The notes beneath the pieces are model-generated. The model was not told where the DNA came from, did not search any database, and worked only from the letters and a program-made list of their open reading frames with translations. Both the position numbers and the translations under genes were made by a program. This document shows, piece by piece, positions 27,040 to 36,921 of a DNA stretch of 64,000 nt (position 1 is the stretch's first letter; each line of letters begins with the position of its first letter). This DNA comes from Brevibacterium sp. CBA3109 (GTDB lineage Bacteria > Actinomycetota > Actinomycetes > Actinomycetales > Brevibacteriaceae), in NCBI RefSeq assembly GCF_040256645.1, contig NZ_CP158281.1, positions 1,612,001-1,676,000 on the forward strand, read 5' to 3'.

Positions 27040-28197
27040 ATGTTCACATCATCCACGTCCAGGTCGGCCCTGGCCGTCGTTGTTCTCGGCGGGGTGCTCC
27101 TGCTCACGGCCTGCGAGCCCAATCAGCAACCGGACGAAGCGATCACCGTGTCGAGCACCGATGACAAGTGCGAGGTCTCCGCTCAGGAGGCGCCTGCCGG
27201 GACTCTCAAGTTCGATGTCACGAACGAGGGAACCAAGGTCACCGAGTTCTACCTCCTCGGCGAAGACGGACTCAGGATCATCGGCGAGGTTGAGAACATC
27301 GCTCCCGGACTCAACCGGTCCCTGACCGTGACCGCACCGGAAGGCAGCTATTTCACCGCCTGCAAGCCGGGAATGATCGGTGACGGCATCCGCAACGACT
27401 TCACAGTGACGAAGTCGGAGGGAGGCACGGAAGCCGTTGCGGAGGACTCCAAGCTGGCAGAACAGGCGACGACTCAGTATGCCTCCTACGTCAAGGACCA
27501 GACTGAACAGCTGCAGTCGGGTACGAAGAAGTTCGCGCAAGCCTACAGCCACGGTGATGACGACAAGGCACGAAGGCTCTACGCAGAGGTCCGGATGCAT
27601 TGGGAGCGCATCGAACCAGTGGCTGAATCCTTCGGGGATCTGGATCCCAAACTTGATCTGCGCGAAGCCGACCTCGAGGAGGGACAGGAATGGACCGGTT
27701 GGCATCTGCTGGAAAAGGACCTGTGGCCGCCGAAGGACGACTACGACGCGCTCAATGATGCCGATCGGCAGAAGTACTCCGACCTTCTTGTCTCCGACAC
27801 CAAGATCCTCTACGACCGGACTCGCGACATGAGTTTCACTCCCGATCAGCTGTCGAACGGCGCCAAGGAACTCCTCGACGAGGTTGCCACCGGCAAGGTC
27901 ACTGGCGAGGAAGAAGCCTGGTCGCACACCGATCTCTGGGATTTCCAGGCCAATGTCGACGGCGCCAGAATCGCCTACGAGGACCTGCAGCCTTTGCTGG
28001 CGACCAGAGACAAGGAGCTCGATTCGACTCTGGAGAACCGCTTCGACGATCTCCAGAAGCTGCTCGATCAACATCGGGATGGGGACGGGTTCGTCCTCTA
28101 TACCGAGTTGAGCAAGGACGAGATCAAAGAGCTCGCGGATTCGGTGAACGCACTGTCCGAGCCGCTGTCGACGCTGACAGACAAGGTGGTGGGCTGA
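27040..28197 (+). CDS. efeO: EfeO iron-binding lipoprotein (cupredoxin plus M75 domain)
   Basis: A 385-residue exported protein. The N terminus has a lipoprotein signal ending in a lipobox with cysteine 25 (VLLLTACEP). A cupredoxin-like domain follows (about 30-125), then the imelysin/M75 helical domain with ARRLYAEVRMHWERIEPVAESFGD, containing the HxxE iron-binding motif (HWERIE), and later EEEAWSHTDLWDFQANVDGA. The start is ATG 27040. It is thought to pass periplasmic or surface iron to EfeU. Its stop overlaps efeB by 1 bp. Confidence 0.93.
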   Translation: MFTSSTSRSALAVVVLGGVLLLTACEPNQQPDEAITVSSTDDKCEVSAQEAPAGTLKFDVTNEGTKVTEFYLLGEDGLRIIGEVENIAPGLNRSLTVTAPEGSYFTACKPGMIGDGIRNDFTVTKSEGGTEAVAEDSKLAEQATTQYASYVKDQTEQLQSGTKKFAQAYSHGDDDKARRLYAEVRMHWERIEPVAESFGDLDPKLDLREADLEEGQEWTGWHLLEKDLWPPKDDYDALNDADRQKYSDLLVSDTKILYDRTRDMSFTPDQLSNGAKELLDEVATGKVTGEEEAWSHTDLWDFQANVDGARIAYEDLQPLLATRDKELDSTLENRFDDLQKLLDQHRDGDGFVLYTELSKDEIKELADSVNALSEPLSTLTDKVVG

Positions 28198-29447
28198 TGC
28201 CCGATCCCTCCGGTGTCTCTCGCAGGACGATGTTCGGCGTCGGGGCTGGGACTCTGGTCGCGGGAGCTGCCGCAGGGTTCTTCGCCCATGACGGTCTCGC
28301 CGTGGCTTCCGGCGCCGACTCTGACGTTGTTGACTTCCACGGTGACCACCAGGCAGGCATCGTCACAGAGGCGCAGGATCGCATGTGCTTCGCCGCGATC
28401 AACGTCCTCACCTCGGACCGCAATGAACTCATCGATCTGCTCAAATCGTGGACGAAGGCGTGTGCCAACCTCAGCCAGGGTCTGCCGGTGGTGCCCGACG
28501 GTGTGGGCGGTGGGTCACGGACAGCTCCGCCGATCGACACCGGGGAGGCACAGGGCCTGAGCGCGGGCCATCTGACGGTGACGGTCGGATTCGGTCGCAG
28601 TCTCTTCCTCGACGCGGACGGGAAGGATCGCTTCGATATCGCAGATCAGCTCCCGGACGGACTCATCGAACTGCCTCACTTCCCCGGCGACATGCTCGAA
28701 GACGGCCGAGGCGGCGGCGACCTGTGCATCCAGGCCTGCGCGGACGATCCGCAGGTGGCGGTGCACGCGGTCCGCAATCTCATACGAATGGGATTCGGGA
28801 CCGTCTCGACGCGGTGGATGCAACTCGGATTCGGCCGCACCGCGTCGACATCTCCGGATCAGGAGACTCCCCGGAACCTGTTCGGATTCAAAGACGGGAC
28901 TGCAAACGTGCGATCCGACGAGGCTAAGGCCCTCGACAAGCACGTCTGGGTCAAGGACGGTTCATGGATGGACAACGGGAGCTACCTGGTCGCGCGGCGG
29001 ATCAGGATGCATGTCGAAACCTGGGATCGAGAGAGCCTCGACGGACAGGAACAGATCCTGGGTCGCACGAAGGTCGACGGCGCACCCCTGTCTGGAGGCG
29101 AGGAATTTGCGGCACCCGACTTCTCGATGATGGGAGCCGGGAATCAGCCGATCATTCCGATCGATTCTCATGTGCGCCTGGCCCATCCGAACCAGAACGA
29201 CGGCGTGCGGATCCTGCGGCGCGGCTACAACTACGCCGACGGAGCCGATACCCGGGGAAATCTGGACGCGGGACTCTTCTTCATTGCCTTCGTGGCCGAT
29301 CCTGCAAACGATTTCGTGCCGCTGCAGAACCGACTCGCCTCGCAGGACGCATTGAGCGAATACCTTCTGCACACTGGTTCCGGACTCTTCGCCATTCCGC
29401 CCGGCACCACCGAGGGCGGCTACATCGGCCAGACCCTCTTCGGCTGA
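28197..29447 (+). CDS. efeB: Dyp-type haem peroxidase EfeB
   Basis: A 416-residue exported haem peroxidase. Twin arginines at residues 9-10 (SRRTMFGVGAGTLVAGAAAG) form a Tat signal. The Dyp signature GFKDGT lies in NLFGFKDGTANV, and the haem-ligand region is near IPIDSHVRLAHPNQN. In other bacteria it works with EfeU and EfeO to acquire iron, possibly by oxidising Fe(II) or releasing iron from haem. The ATG overlaps the efeO stop. Confidence 0.95.
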   Translation: MPDPSGVSRRTMFGVGAGTLVAGAAAGFFAHDGLAVASGADSDVVDFHGDHQAGIVTEAQDRMCFAAINVLTSDRNELIDLLKSWTKACANLSQGLPVVPDGVGGGSRTAPPIDTGEAQGLSAGHLTVTVGFGRSLFLDADGKDRFDIADQLPDGLIELPHFPGDMLEDGRGGGDLCIQACADDPQVAVHAVRNLIRMGFGTVSTRWMQLGFGRTASTSPDQETPRNLFGFKDGTANVRSDEAKALDKHVWVKDGSWMDNGSYLVARRIRMHVETWDRESLDGQEQILGRTKVDGAPLSGGEEFAAPDFSMMGAGNQPIIPIDSHVRLAHPNQNDGVRILRRGYNYADGADTRGNLDAGLFFIAFVADPANDFVPLQNRLASQDALSEYLLHTGSGLFAIPPGTTEGGYIGQTLFG

Positions 29448-29491
29448 GGACGATGGGCATGCGAGAGGGCCAGCGGGCTGTGATCTGCGAA

Positions 29492-30214
29492 CTAGTCCCT
29501 GCCCGTCGTGCGCATCGTGATGTTGATCCTTCCGCCACCGAGGCGGTCCAACCGTCCGTAGCCGGGCGCCGTGTCCTCGTGTATCGAGGTCACTCCGTGA
29601 TAGGCGAAACGGGCGGGTCCGCCGAAGACGAAGGCATCGCCGGAGGCTAAGCGGATGTCCTCAAAGGGGCTGTTGCGGTTCACGGTGTTGCCGAACCGGA
29701 AGACACATGTGTCTCCGAGCGAGAGTGACACGACAGGAGCGGGATCGAATTCGTCCTTGTCCTGATGCATGCCCATCTTCGCGTGTTGGTCGTAGTAGTT
29801 GACCAGCGCCACATCGGGACTGTAGCTGCCTGCCATCAGACCCCACTGGCTCGGGGCATCACCCGAGCAATGCGGGTCCTCTGCCACTGTCTCGGCAGCT
29901 GAGGCGATGACCTGGCGCCCCAGGCGGGTCATCCAGTCCGGGAACGCCAGCACTCGCTCGTTGTTGACGTCGCGCGCGTGCCGATCGTAATGGCCTGGAC
30001 GCCAATGCCAGCCCAACCCGATGGTCCTCACACTCATGGGGTGGCCGGCGATGCTCGTCGTATGGGCCGGTACAGGACCCTGTTGCCATTCCTGGTACTG
30101 CCGGATGATCCATGTCTGTGCGGCCTCATCCAGGAACCCGGGCAGCCAGACGGCTCCGGGAGCGATCACTCGAGGGTGTCGCTCGAAGGCCTCATCGGCG
30201 AACAGAGATTCCAT
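29492..30214 (-). CDS. AlkB-type 2-oxoglutarate/Fe(II) dioxygenase
   Basis: A 240-residue protein that repairs alkylated bases by oxidative demethylation, by homology to AlkB. The iron-binding HxD motif is His150-Asp152 (GMHQDKDEF), followed by the distal histidine in ARFAYHGVTSI. The C-terminal RINITMRTTGR carries the arginines that bind 2-oxoglutarate. It lies 18 bp downstream of the flavoprotein gene in the same direction, so they may share a transcript. Confidence 0.93.
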   Translation of the reverse strand: MESLFADEAFERHPRVIAPGAVWLPGFLDEAAQTWIIRQYQEWQQGPVPAHTTSIAGHPMSVRTIGLGWHWRPGHYDRHARDVNNERVLAFPDWMTRLGRQVIASAAETVAEDPHCSGDAPSQWGLMAGSYSPDVALVNYYDQHAKMGMHQDKDEFDPAPVVSLSLGDTCVFRFGNTVNRNSPFEDIRLASGDAFVFGGPARFAYHGVTSIHEDTAPGYGRLDRLGGGRINITMRTTGRD

Positions 30215-30232
30215 ACCGGTTCCGGCTTGCGC

Positions 30233-31441
30233 TCAGAGTTCCTTGATGTCGATCGACTCGTCCTGGAGACGTGCGGCGGATACGCTCGTGCCGATGAGTG
30301 CACGAAGCTCGTCACCGACGTCCCAGATGTTGACGTTCATGGCTGCGGTGACGGTTCCGCCGCGGGTCCAGAACACGATGAACTCACCGCTGGACTTGTC
30401 GCCGCGGATGACGACATCGTCGTCACTGGTGCCATGACCGACGTATTCCATGCCGAGATCGTACTGGTCGGTGTAGAAGTACGGCTGCCAGTCGTATTCC
30501 TTGTCTCCGCCGGTGATGGTCGCTGCTGCGACTTCGGCCTGGCGCACCGCGTTGTCCCAGTGTTCGACGCGCAGTCGCTGCTTCAGCAGTGTGTTCTGCG
30601 CTGCGGCGATGTCGCCGATGGCGAAGATGCTGGGATCGCTGGAGCGCATGTGCTCATCGACGACGACACCGTTGTCGGTATCCACGCCCGCGGAAGAGGC
30701 CAGTTCAATGGTGGGGTCTGCACCGATTCCCACGACGACGAGATCGGCAGGTAGGTCACCGGCACTGGTCTGGACGGATTCGACGGCCTTCGTTCCCGAG
30801 AAGCCGGTGGTGTCAGCATCGGTGACGAACTCGATGCCCTTGGACCGGTGCAGCTGTTCGAAGTACTGACCGATTTCCGTCCCGAGGGCCGACTTCAATG
30901 GGGGATTCGACCGCAGAACGACTGTGACGTCGCAGCCAGCGTTCTGCGCTGCCGCGGCGACTTCGAGTCCTACCCAACCACCGCCGATGATGACGACCTT
31001 GTTGCCCTGACCGAACTGCGAACGGATGGCCACAGCATCTCCGGCATCGCGAAGGGTGTGTATGTTGCCCAGGTCGGCACCCGGCACGTCCAAGGTCCGT
31101 GGGGTGGAGCCGGTGGCCAGGATGATCTGTCCGTAGGCAAGGTTCTCGCCGTTGTCGAGAGTGATGCTCCGTTTCCCAGCATCCAGTTCAGTGACAGTGG
31201 TACCGAAGAATGTCGTCACATCGTGGGCCGGATACCAGTCCGCACCGCGCAGTGCCGACTCAGCGGGGTCTGAATCTTCGAGCATGACCTTCTTGGACAG
31301 ATCCGGGCGATAATAGGGTGCGGCTGGTTCGGCACCGATGAGAGCGATCGGCGCCGTGTAGCCGCCGTCGCGAAGAGCCTCGATTGCAGTTCCGCCGCCG
31401 ATTCCGGCGCCGATGATGACAGTTCCGAATTCCTGAGCCAT
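30233..31441 (-). CDS. FAD/NAD(P)-dependent ferredoxin reductase-type oxidoreductase
   Basis: A 402-residue flavoprotein of the rhodocoxin/putidaredoxin reductase type. FAD-binding GAGIGGGTAIEALR is at the N terminus, the NAD-binding GGGWVGLEVAAAA near residue 152, and the FAD C-terminal motif DPSIFAIGDIAA near residue 269. It starts at ATG 31441 behind GGAAGGA. No ferredoxin or P450 gene is adjacent, so the electron acceptor is unknown. Confidence 0.9.
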   Translation of the reverse strand: MAQEFGTVIIGAGIGGGTAIEALRDGGYTAPIALIGAEPAAPYYRPDLSKKVMLEDSDPAESALRGADWYPAHDVTTFFGTTVTELDAGKRSITLDNGENLAYGQIILATGSTPRTLDVPGADLGNIHTLRDAGDAVAIRSQFGQGNKVVIIGGGWVGLEVAAAAQNAGCDVTVVLRSNPPLKSALGTEIGQYFEQLHRSKGIEFVTDADTTGFSGTKAVESVQTSAGDLPADLVVVGIGADPTIELASSAGVDTDNGVVVDEHMRSSDPSIFAIGDIAAAQNTLLKQRLRVEHWDNAVRQAEVAAATITGGDKEYDWQPYFYTDQYDLGMEYVGHGTSDDDVVIRGDKSSGEFIVFWTRGGTVTAAMNVNIWDVGDELRALIGTSVSAARLQDESIDIKEL

Positions 31442-31573
31442 TGTCTATCCTTCCACGAGGGGATTTCTTCCACCTTGTACCGCCTGTCTCAGAGAGTCAA
31501 CCGATGCAAGACCTGCACTGGTGGGACACCGTTTTGGCCGCGACGGGACCTACGGCGTAAAGTGAAGGACGAA

Positions 31574-31646
31574 GGGGCTTTAGCTCAGTTGGTAGAGCGT
31601 TTCGTTCGCAATGAAAAGGTCAGGGGTTCGATTCCCCTAAGCTCCA
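31574..31646 (+). tRNA. tRNA-Ala (anticodon CGC)
   Basis: A 73-nt cloverleaf with acceptor GGGGCTT/AAGCTCC containing the alanine identity pair G3-U70, D arm GCTCAGTTGGTAGAGC, anticodon loop TTCGCAA with anticodon CGC, and T arm AGGGGTTCGATTCCCCT. The discriminator is A and CCA is not encoded. Confidence 0.95.
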
Positions 31647-31690
31647 CAGATTTGTCTCACAGAGGTGGTCACGGGTTGAAGCGACAGGCA

Positions 31691-32056
31691 ATGACCATGA
31701 CCGGAATTCTCGGCCTTGGCGGTATCGCACACTTCCTCAGGCCTGAGAGCTTCGACTCGATCGTTCCGCCCAGGCTGGGTGATCCACGCTTCATCACCTA
31801 TGTCAGTGGTGTCGCCGAACTCGGATGTGCGACGCTGCTGGCGCTGCCGCCCACACGCCGACTGGGCGGACTGGCCTCTGCTGCACTCATGGTTGCTGTT
31901 TATCCTGCCAACATCTATACGGTGAAGAAGCACTGGCACAGTCCTCGGGGACGTGCGATCGCCCTCGCCCGTTTGCCGTTGCAGGTTCCCCTCGTGTGGA
32001 TGTCGTGGAACATCGCGAATGATCGGACCAAGGCTTTACGCTTCAGACCTGCTTGA
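31691..32056 (+). CDS. DoxX-like membrane protein
   Basis: A 121-residue protein with four hydrophobic segments. The start of the family is recognisable: GGIAHFLRPESFDSIVPP, then YVSGVAELGCATLLALPPTRRLGG and ALMVAVYPANIYTV. DoxX-like proteins of this small type are widespread and poorly characterised. ATG 31691 is chosen, though ATG 31697 is equally possible since no strong ribosome-binding site is present. Confidence 0.8.
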   Translation: MTMTGILGLGGIAHFLRPESFDSIVPPRLGDPRFITYVSGVAELGCATLLALPPTRRLGGLASAALMVAVYPANIYTVKKHWHSPRGRAIALARLPLQVPLVWMSWNIANDRTKALRFRPA

Positions 32057-32117
32057 GCTCAGCGTTCACCCAGAGCATGGCCTTGCGGCAGGAATCCTTC
32101 CATGACATATTCTGAGA

Positions 32118-33482
32118 ATGGCAGGGACATCGGAGTTCGCCCCACAGACATTGCAGACGTTGAGTGGTCTGCGCTTCTCAGCGGCCACCGCCGCCTTCCA
32201 GATCGAGGGAGCACGGACTCTGGGCGGGCGTGGGCGGTCCATCTGGGATGACTTCGTCGATGCCCCTGGCAACGTCATCGACGGCAGCACCGCTGATCCG
32301 GGCCCCGACAGCTATCACCGCAGCGCCGAGGATGCAGCGTTGCTGAGTGGTCTCGGCGTCGACCGATACCGGTTCTCGATTTCCTGGGTCCGAACCATCC
32401 CTGACGGGAAGCCGGGTGCGACACCCAACGCCGCGGGCCTGGACCACTACGATCGCGTCGTCGACGAACTCCTTGCCGCCGGGGTGACACCGGAACCGAC
32501 CCTCTACCATTGGGACCTTCCAAGTGGTCTCGAAGCAGAGGGAGGGTGGTTGAACAGGGACACGGTCCATCGCTTCGGTGAGCACGTCGAAGCCGTGGCC
32601 AACCGCCTCGGCGATCGAGTCCACCATTGGTACACCATCAACGAACCGGCCTCGACCTCACTGCAGGGCTATGCGCTCGGTGAGCTGGCACCAGGACGCA
32701 CGATGCTCTTCGACGCACTGCCGAGCGTCCATCACCAACTCCTGGCTCACGGCACCGCGGCGACGATACTGCGTGAGCACGGCGCCCGGCAGGTGGCGGC
32801 GGCGATCAACCACAGCCTCATCCTTCCCGAGACGGACGCGGAGAGCGACCACCGCGCGGCGGCAACCCTCGACCTCATCTACAACCGCCTCTTCGCCGAT
32901 CCTCTGCTCCTGGGGGAGTATCCGGACCTCGAGGAGCTGGACGAACAGATGCCGATCCATGATGGGGATATGGAGCTCATTTCGGCACCCTGCGAGGTCT
33001 ACGGACTCAACTACTACAACCCGACCACTGTGCGCAGCGTCAACGAGGGGCCACTGCCCTTCGAAATGGTTCCGACCCCAGACGCTGCGACCACCGGTTT
33101 CGGACCACTGTGGCCGATTCGACCAGACACACTCAGAGACCTCCTCATCGATATGCGCACACGCTATGGTCCAACGCTGCCACCCATCGTGATCTCTGAA
33201 AACGGTGCGTCCTTTCCCGAACCCGAGGTGTGCACCGAACCAGTCCGCGACGACGATCGCATCGCGTACCTGCACGATCATCTCTTGGCTGTCAGCGAGG
33301 CTGTTGAGGCAGGTGTCTCCGTCGCCGGCTACACCGTGTGGTCACTGCTGGACAACTTCGAATGGGCGTACGGTTACACCCAGCGCTTCGGGCTCGTCCA
33401 CGTGAATATGGACACCGGTCAGCGGACACCGAAGTCCTCGTACGAGTGGTATCGAGACCTCATCGCCTCGGTTCGGGCATGA
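32118..33482 (+). CDS. Glycoside hydrolase family 1 beta-glucosidase
   Basis: A 454-residue TIM-barrel hydrolase for beta-linked glycosides. The N-terminal FSAATAAFQIEGA is the family signature, the acid/base glutamate is in YTINEPAS, and the nucleophile in VISENGASF. WSLLDNFEWAYGYTQRFGLVHV near the end shapes the glycone pocket. No signal peptide, so substrate enters first. The start of the MFS transporter gene overlaps its stop (ATGA), suggesting that the transporter imports the glycoside. Confidence 0.94.
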   Translation: MAGTSEFAPQTLQTLSGLRFSAATAAFQIEGARTLGGRGRSIWDDFVDAPGNVIDGSTADPGPDSYHRSAEDAALLSGLGVDRYRFSISWVRTIPDGKPGATPNAAGLDHYDRVVDELLAAGVTPEPTLYHWDLPSGLEAEGGWLNRDTVHRFGEHVEAVANRLGDRVHHWYTINEPASTSLQGYALGELAPGRTMLFDALPSVHHQLLAHGTAATILREHGARQVAAAINHSLILPETDAESDHRAAATLDLIYNRLFADPLLLGEYPDLEELDEQMPIHDGDMELISAPCEVYGLNYYNPTTVRSVNEGPLPFEMVPTPDAATTGFGPLWPIRPDTLRDLLIDMRTRYGPTLPPIVISENGASFPEPEVCTEPVRDDDRIAYLHDHLLAVSEAVEAGVSVAGYTVWSLLDNFEWAYGYTQRFGLVHVNMDTGQRTPKSSYEWYRDLIASVRA

Positions 33483-34747
33483 GCTCGATCGAACCGGGTG
33501 CAGTCCACGGGCCGGGCAAAAGAGTCGGACCCTGGTGGATGGTGTGGTTCACTCTGGCCTGGCTGGCCATCTGGACGGTCCAGTTGACTCCCATCCAGCT
33601 GCTGCTGCCGTTGCAGCTCGACACCCAAAGCGGACACTGGCTGCACGGAGTCGTCTGGTCCGGTGTCGTCCTCTCCGCAGGTGGCCTCGCAGGCATCATC
33701 GCCGCCCCGATCGCCGGGAGCCTCTCGGATCGCACACGCTCGCGGTGGGGCCGTCGGCGCCCCTGGGCGATCGGTGGATCGCTGGGGGCCGCCATCGGAC
33801 TCCTGCTCACCGGCTGGGCCCAGGGACCACTGTTCGTCGGCGCAGCCTGGGTCGTCGTCTCCGTCTCAGTGACCATCGCCTCAGCGGCGCTGACCGCTCT
33901 CATCGCCGATCAGCTCGACTCACAGCGGGGAACGGCATCGGCGGCTGCGAGTTCTGCTCAGGCCGTCGGCATCGTCGTCGGAGTCGGAGCGGTCGTGCTT
34001 CTGGGGCTCGGACTCGGCGCCTCCTATGTGCTTCTGGCCGGAATCATCGCCGTCGTCGGGGTAGGCACCACGGTTCTCCTACCCGATCCCGCACCGGTCC
34101 ACCCGCGAGTCCTCGGCCTGAACGCGGGGCGGGAACCGATCACCCAGGCTCGGATCTCCTCACTGCTCGATCACAATTTCAAGTGGCTGCTCGTGTCACG
34201 GTTCGTCGTCAACGTGGGCAACGCCTTCGGCACCTCGCTGCTGCTCTTCTTCCTGATCTACGGAATCGGGGTTCCGGCTGCCAGCGCCGAAGACAAGCTG
34301 CTCGTCCTGATTGTCATCTATACGGTCTTCGTCGTCATCTCGTCGATCGTGGTGGGAACAACATCGGATCGTTCGGGCAGCCGTCGCTTCTGGACGATCA
34401 CCTCGGCGCTGGTGCAAGCCTGCTCGGGAATCATCATCCTCATCAGCCCCGAATTCGTCACCACCGCGATCGCCGCTGCCATTATGGGCACCGGCTACGG
34501 TGCGTACATGGCGGTCAGCCTGGCCCTCGCCACGGACCTGCTGCTCGACCCCGATGACCATGCACGCGATCTGAGCCTGGTCAACAATTCCGCCGCCCTG
34601 GGGCAGCTAGTGGGGCCCCTGCTGGGAGCGGGACTCGTCGCTCTTGTCGGCGGATTCTGGCTTCTCTTCGCAGCTGCATCGCTGGTGTCGATCGTAGGTG
34701 CGGCGATGACGCTGACGGTGCGCCCGAAGACAATCACCCTGCGCTGA
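33479..34747 (+). CDS. MFS transporter, probable sugar/glycoside importer
   Basis: A 422-residue protein with about 12 hydrophobic segments. The MFS loop motif reads GSLSDRTRSRWGRRRPWAIGG, a form common in sucrose- and glycoside-proton symporters, and the second-half motif is VGTTSDRSGSRRFW. It is translationally coupled to the GH1 gene upstream, so a beta-glucoside is the likely substrate (inference). Confidence 0.88.
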   Translation: MSSIEPGAVHGPGKRVGPWWMVWFTLAWLAIWTVQLTPIQLLLPLQLDTQSGHWLHGVVWSGVVLSAGGLAGIIAAPIAGSLSDRTRSRWGRRRPWAIGGSLGAAIGLLLTGWAQGPLFVGAAWVVVSVSVTIASAALTALIADQLDSQRGTASAAASSAQAVGIVVGVGAVVLLGLGLGASYVLLAGIIAVVGVGTTVLLPDPAPVHPRVLGLNAGREPITQARISSLLDHNFKWLLVSRFVVNVGNAFGTSLLLFFLIYGIGVPAASAEDKLLVLIVIYTVFVVISSIVVGTTSDRSGSRRFWTITSALVQACSGIIILISPEFVTTAIAAAIMGTGYGAYMAVSLALATDLLLDPDDHARDLSLVNNSAALGQLVGPLLGAGLVALVGGFWLLFAAASLVSIVGAAMTLTVRPKTITLR

Positions 34748-34796
34748 CCCCGCCCGCGACGAGCACAGACCTTGACGTGTCAGTCGGGGACGGACG

Positions 34797-35348
34797 TCAG
34801 GAGATGCCGAGGAGCTTCCCGCTCTTCGCAAGCTCAGGATCGGTGCAGGAGGACAGATCGAAGCAGCAGGGGCGTCGCTTCCCCGACTCCAGCTTCGAGA
34901 TCGCGACCTCCACACGTCGTGCGCGGGTGTCAGCGTTCTTCGTCGCCCGGATCCACCGCACCCATTCCCACCGCGCCATCGGCGTCAGCCCAGCCCACAC
35001 CTCGGTCAGCTCCGGTGCGCCGTCGAGCGCCGCGCCGAAGTCATCGGGGATCGAGGTCTCCGGCCAATCCTTCGTCGGAGTCAGTGACACCTCCACGGTA
35101 TCGGCATGGGCCACACCCAATTGTGCAGCCAGTTCGTCGGTGACGTTGATCCAATGTCCGCGCAGACCATCGGGTTCGATCACTGTCGTGAAGTCGACCC
35201 CGCCCACCTGCCCGTGCGCGGCGACCTGACCACGGGAGGGCAGCTTCGCACTGGCATCTGACGTCAGCCGCAGGATCGGCCTGTCGTTGATGACCGTCAA
35301 CTGCGTGGAGAATTCGATGGCCAGGGGAGTGCTTTTGCTCGTGCTCAT
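34797..35348 (-). CDS. YdeI/OmpD-associated family protein with DUF1905 domain
   Basis: A 183-residue cytoplasmic protein. The first 95 residues form a DUF1905 beta-barrel-like domain (VDFTTVIEPDGLRGHWINV, ADTVEVSLTPTKDWPETSIPDD). The C-terminal part is the YdeI helical domain (WAGLTPMARWEWVRWIRATKNADTRARRVEVAI in part: LTPMARWEWVRWI and TRARRVEVAISKLESGKRR). Function is unknown. The start is ATG 35348. Confidence 0.82.
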   Translation of the reverse strand: MSTSKSTPLAIEFSTQLTVINDRPILRLTSDASAKLPSRGQVAAHGQVGGVDFTTVIEPDGLRGHWINVTDELAAQLGVAHADTVEVSLTPTKDWPETSIPDDFGAALDGAPELTEVWAGLTPMARWEWVRWIRATKNADTRARRVEVAISKLESGKRRPCCFDLSSCTDPELAKSGKLLGIS

Positions 35349-35424
35349 GGTCACTAGGATAGTCTCCGCGCTAGAGCGTGACTTCTTGATTCCTGGCAGG
35401 TCGGTGACTGGACCTGTCTCGGTC

Positions 35425-36921
35425 TCATCCCAGCTGCCGACCGACCCATTCAGGAGACTCACACCGGATGCTTCCGATGCGCTCCACCACGCCGGTAGGG
35501 AACGGGGCTGCCGCGCCCGACGTCTGGTCCACGTGCACAGCGATGATCTCCTCTGTCGCGACGACCTGACCATCGACTCTCATCTCGTAGGCCAGATGCA
35601 TCTTCTTCGATCCTGCGGACACGAGGGTGGGTGTGACCTCCACCTGCGCGCCGAGCGCGACCTCGTCGAGATAGCGGACGTGCGATTCGACGGTGTAGAG
35701 CGATGTGGAGTGCGCCTCGCGATGTGCCTGGCTGAGACCGATCTGGTCCATCACCTGATCTGTGGCGAAACCGAAGATCAGAACGTAGAAGGCTTCCGAC
35801 ATGTGACCGTTGTAGTCAATCCAATCAGGAATGACCTCGGTCCGATAGACCTCGAGTTCGATCGGTTCCGGCTGACCGGCCGGATCGGATTCAGCGGACA
35901 CCGCGTCTGCGGTGGCGTCCTCCGCCGAGGTTGTCCGCCGCTGAGACTCGTGTGCGGCTTCGAGGCCGGTCGTGAGCCTGCGCAAGGCGATGATGCCTGC
36001 GTCCCGCGTGGCAATGAGATCAGGAATGGTCCTGTTTCCGGCTTCGAGATCGCACCCGGCCACGACGTCATCGCGCAGCTTCTGTGTGAGCTCCGGGGCG
36101 TCCAGACGGGTCCAGGGGGATTTCAACGAGGGACCGAAGTGGTCGAGCATATGTGCCATTCCACCCTGACCGCCGGCCAGATGGAAGGTGAGCATTGGTC
36201 CTTGGAACGGCCAGCGCAGAGCGGGGCCGTCGGTGATCGACCGGTCGATCTGTTCCACCGTGGCTTCACCATGGTCGATCATGTGCAGTGCTTCTCGCCA
36301 TTGTGCCTCTTGAAGCCGATTGGCGATGAACCCGGGGACCTCGTGGTCCATTCTGATGACGGACTTCCCGATGCGTGTGTAGAAGTCGGCCGCCCAGTCG
36401 ACAGCCTCGACAGCAGTGGATTCTCCGCCGACGACCTCGACGAGTGGGATGAGATAGGGCGGGTTGAACGGATGCCCGACGACGAGGCGTTCGGGATGGC
36501 TGGCGTTCACCGCCATCTCGGTCATGCTGTATCCCGAGGTAGAAGAGCCGATGACCACATGCTCGTCACAGACGGCATCGATGCTGGCGAGGAGGCTGCG
36601 TTTGAGTTCAAGGTCCTCCGGAGCGGACTCCTGGACGAAGCCGGTCCCGGCGACCGCCTCGGCGAGGTCCGTGTGCACGGTCCAGGCGTGTTTGTCTGCA
36701 CCCGCGACCATGTCGAGTTCGGCTAGTGCGGGCCAGGCCGCGTCGATGAGACCGCTCAGCTTCTCGGCCGCATCCGGTGCCGGATCCCAGACTCTGACCG
36801 TGTAGCCCTGGGCCAGGAAGTAGGCGGCCCAGCCGCCGCCGATGGTTCCGGCTCCGATGCAGGTGACCGTGGTGATCGATTCGATGTTGGGATAGGCCTG
36901 AGCAGTGGCAGCCGCGCTCAC
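35425..36921 (-). CDS. cdhA: L-carnitine dehydrogenase fused to betainyl-CoA thioesterase
   Basis: A 498-residue two-domain enzyme. Residues 1-320 are a 3-hydroxyacyl-CoA-dehydrogenase-like oxidoreductase (NAD motif CIGAGTIGGGWAAYFLAQG, then VVGHPFNPPYLIPLVEVVGG), which oxidises L-carnitine to 3-dehydrocarnitine. Residues about 350-498 are a hotdog thioesterase (DWIDYNGHMSEAFYVLIFG) expected to hydrolyse betainyl-CoA to glycine betaine. Such fusions are known in carnitine degraders. The start overlaps the cdhC stop by 4 bp. The neighbouring BKACE gene makes the carnitine assignment far more likely than a generic beta-oxidation role. Confidence 0.88.
   Translation of the reverse strand: MSAAATAQAYPNIESITTVTCIGAGTIGGGWAAYFLAQGYTVRVWDPAPDAAEKLSGLIDAAWPALAELDMVAGADKHAWTVHTDLAEAVAGTGFVQESAPEDLELKRSLLASIDAVCDEHVVIGSSTSGYSMTEMAVNASHPERLVVGHPFNPPYLIPLVEVVGGESTAVEAVDWAADFYTRIGKSVIRMDHEVPGFIANRLQEAQWREALHMIDHGEATVEQIDRSITDGPALRWPFQGPMLTFHLAGGQGGMAHMLDHFGPSLKSPWTRLDAPELTQKLRDDVVAGCDLEAGNRTIPDLIATRDAGIIALRRLTTGLEAAHESQRRTTSAEDATADAVSAESDPAGQPEPIELEVYRTEVIPDWIDYNGHMSEAFYVLIFGFATDQVMDQIGLSQAHREAHSTSLYTVESHVRYLDEVALGAQVEVTPTLVSAGSKKMHLAYEMRVDGQVVATEEIIAVHVDQTSGAAAPFPTGVVERIGSIRCESPEWVGRQLG

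Noticed and set aside
35287..36726. Plus-strand open frame opposite the carnitine dehydrogenase fusion (479 codons)
   Set aside because: The minus strand encodes a clear two-domain enzyme; the plus-strand frame has no recognisable domain.
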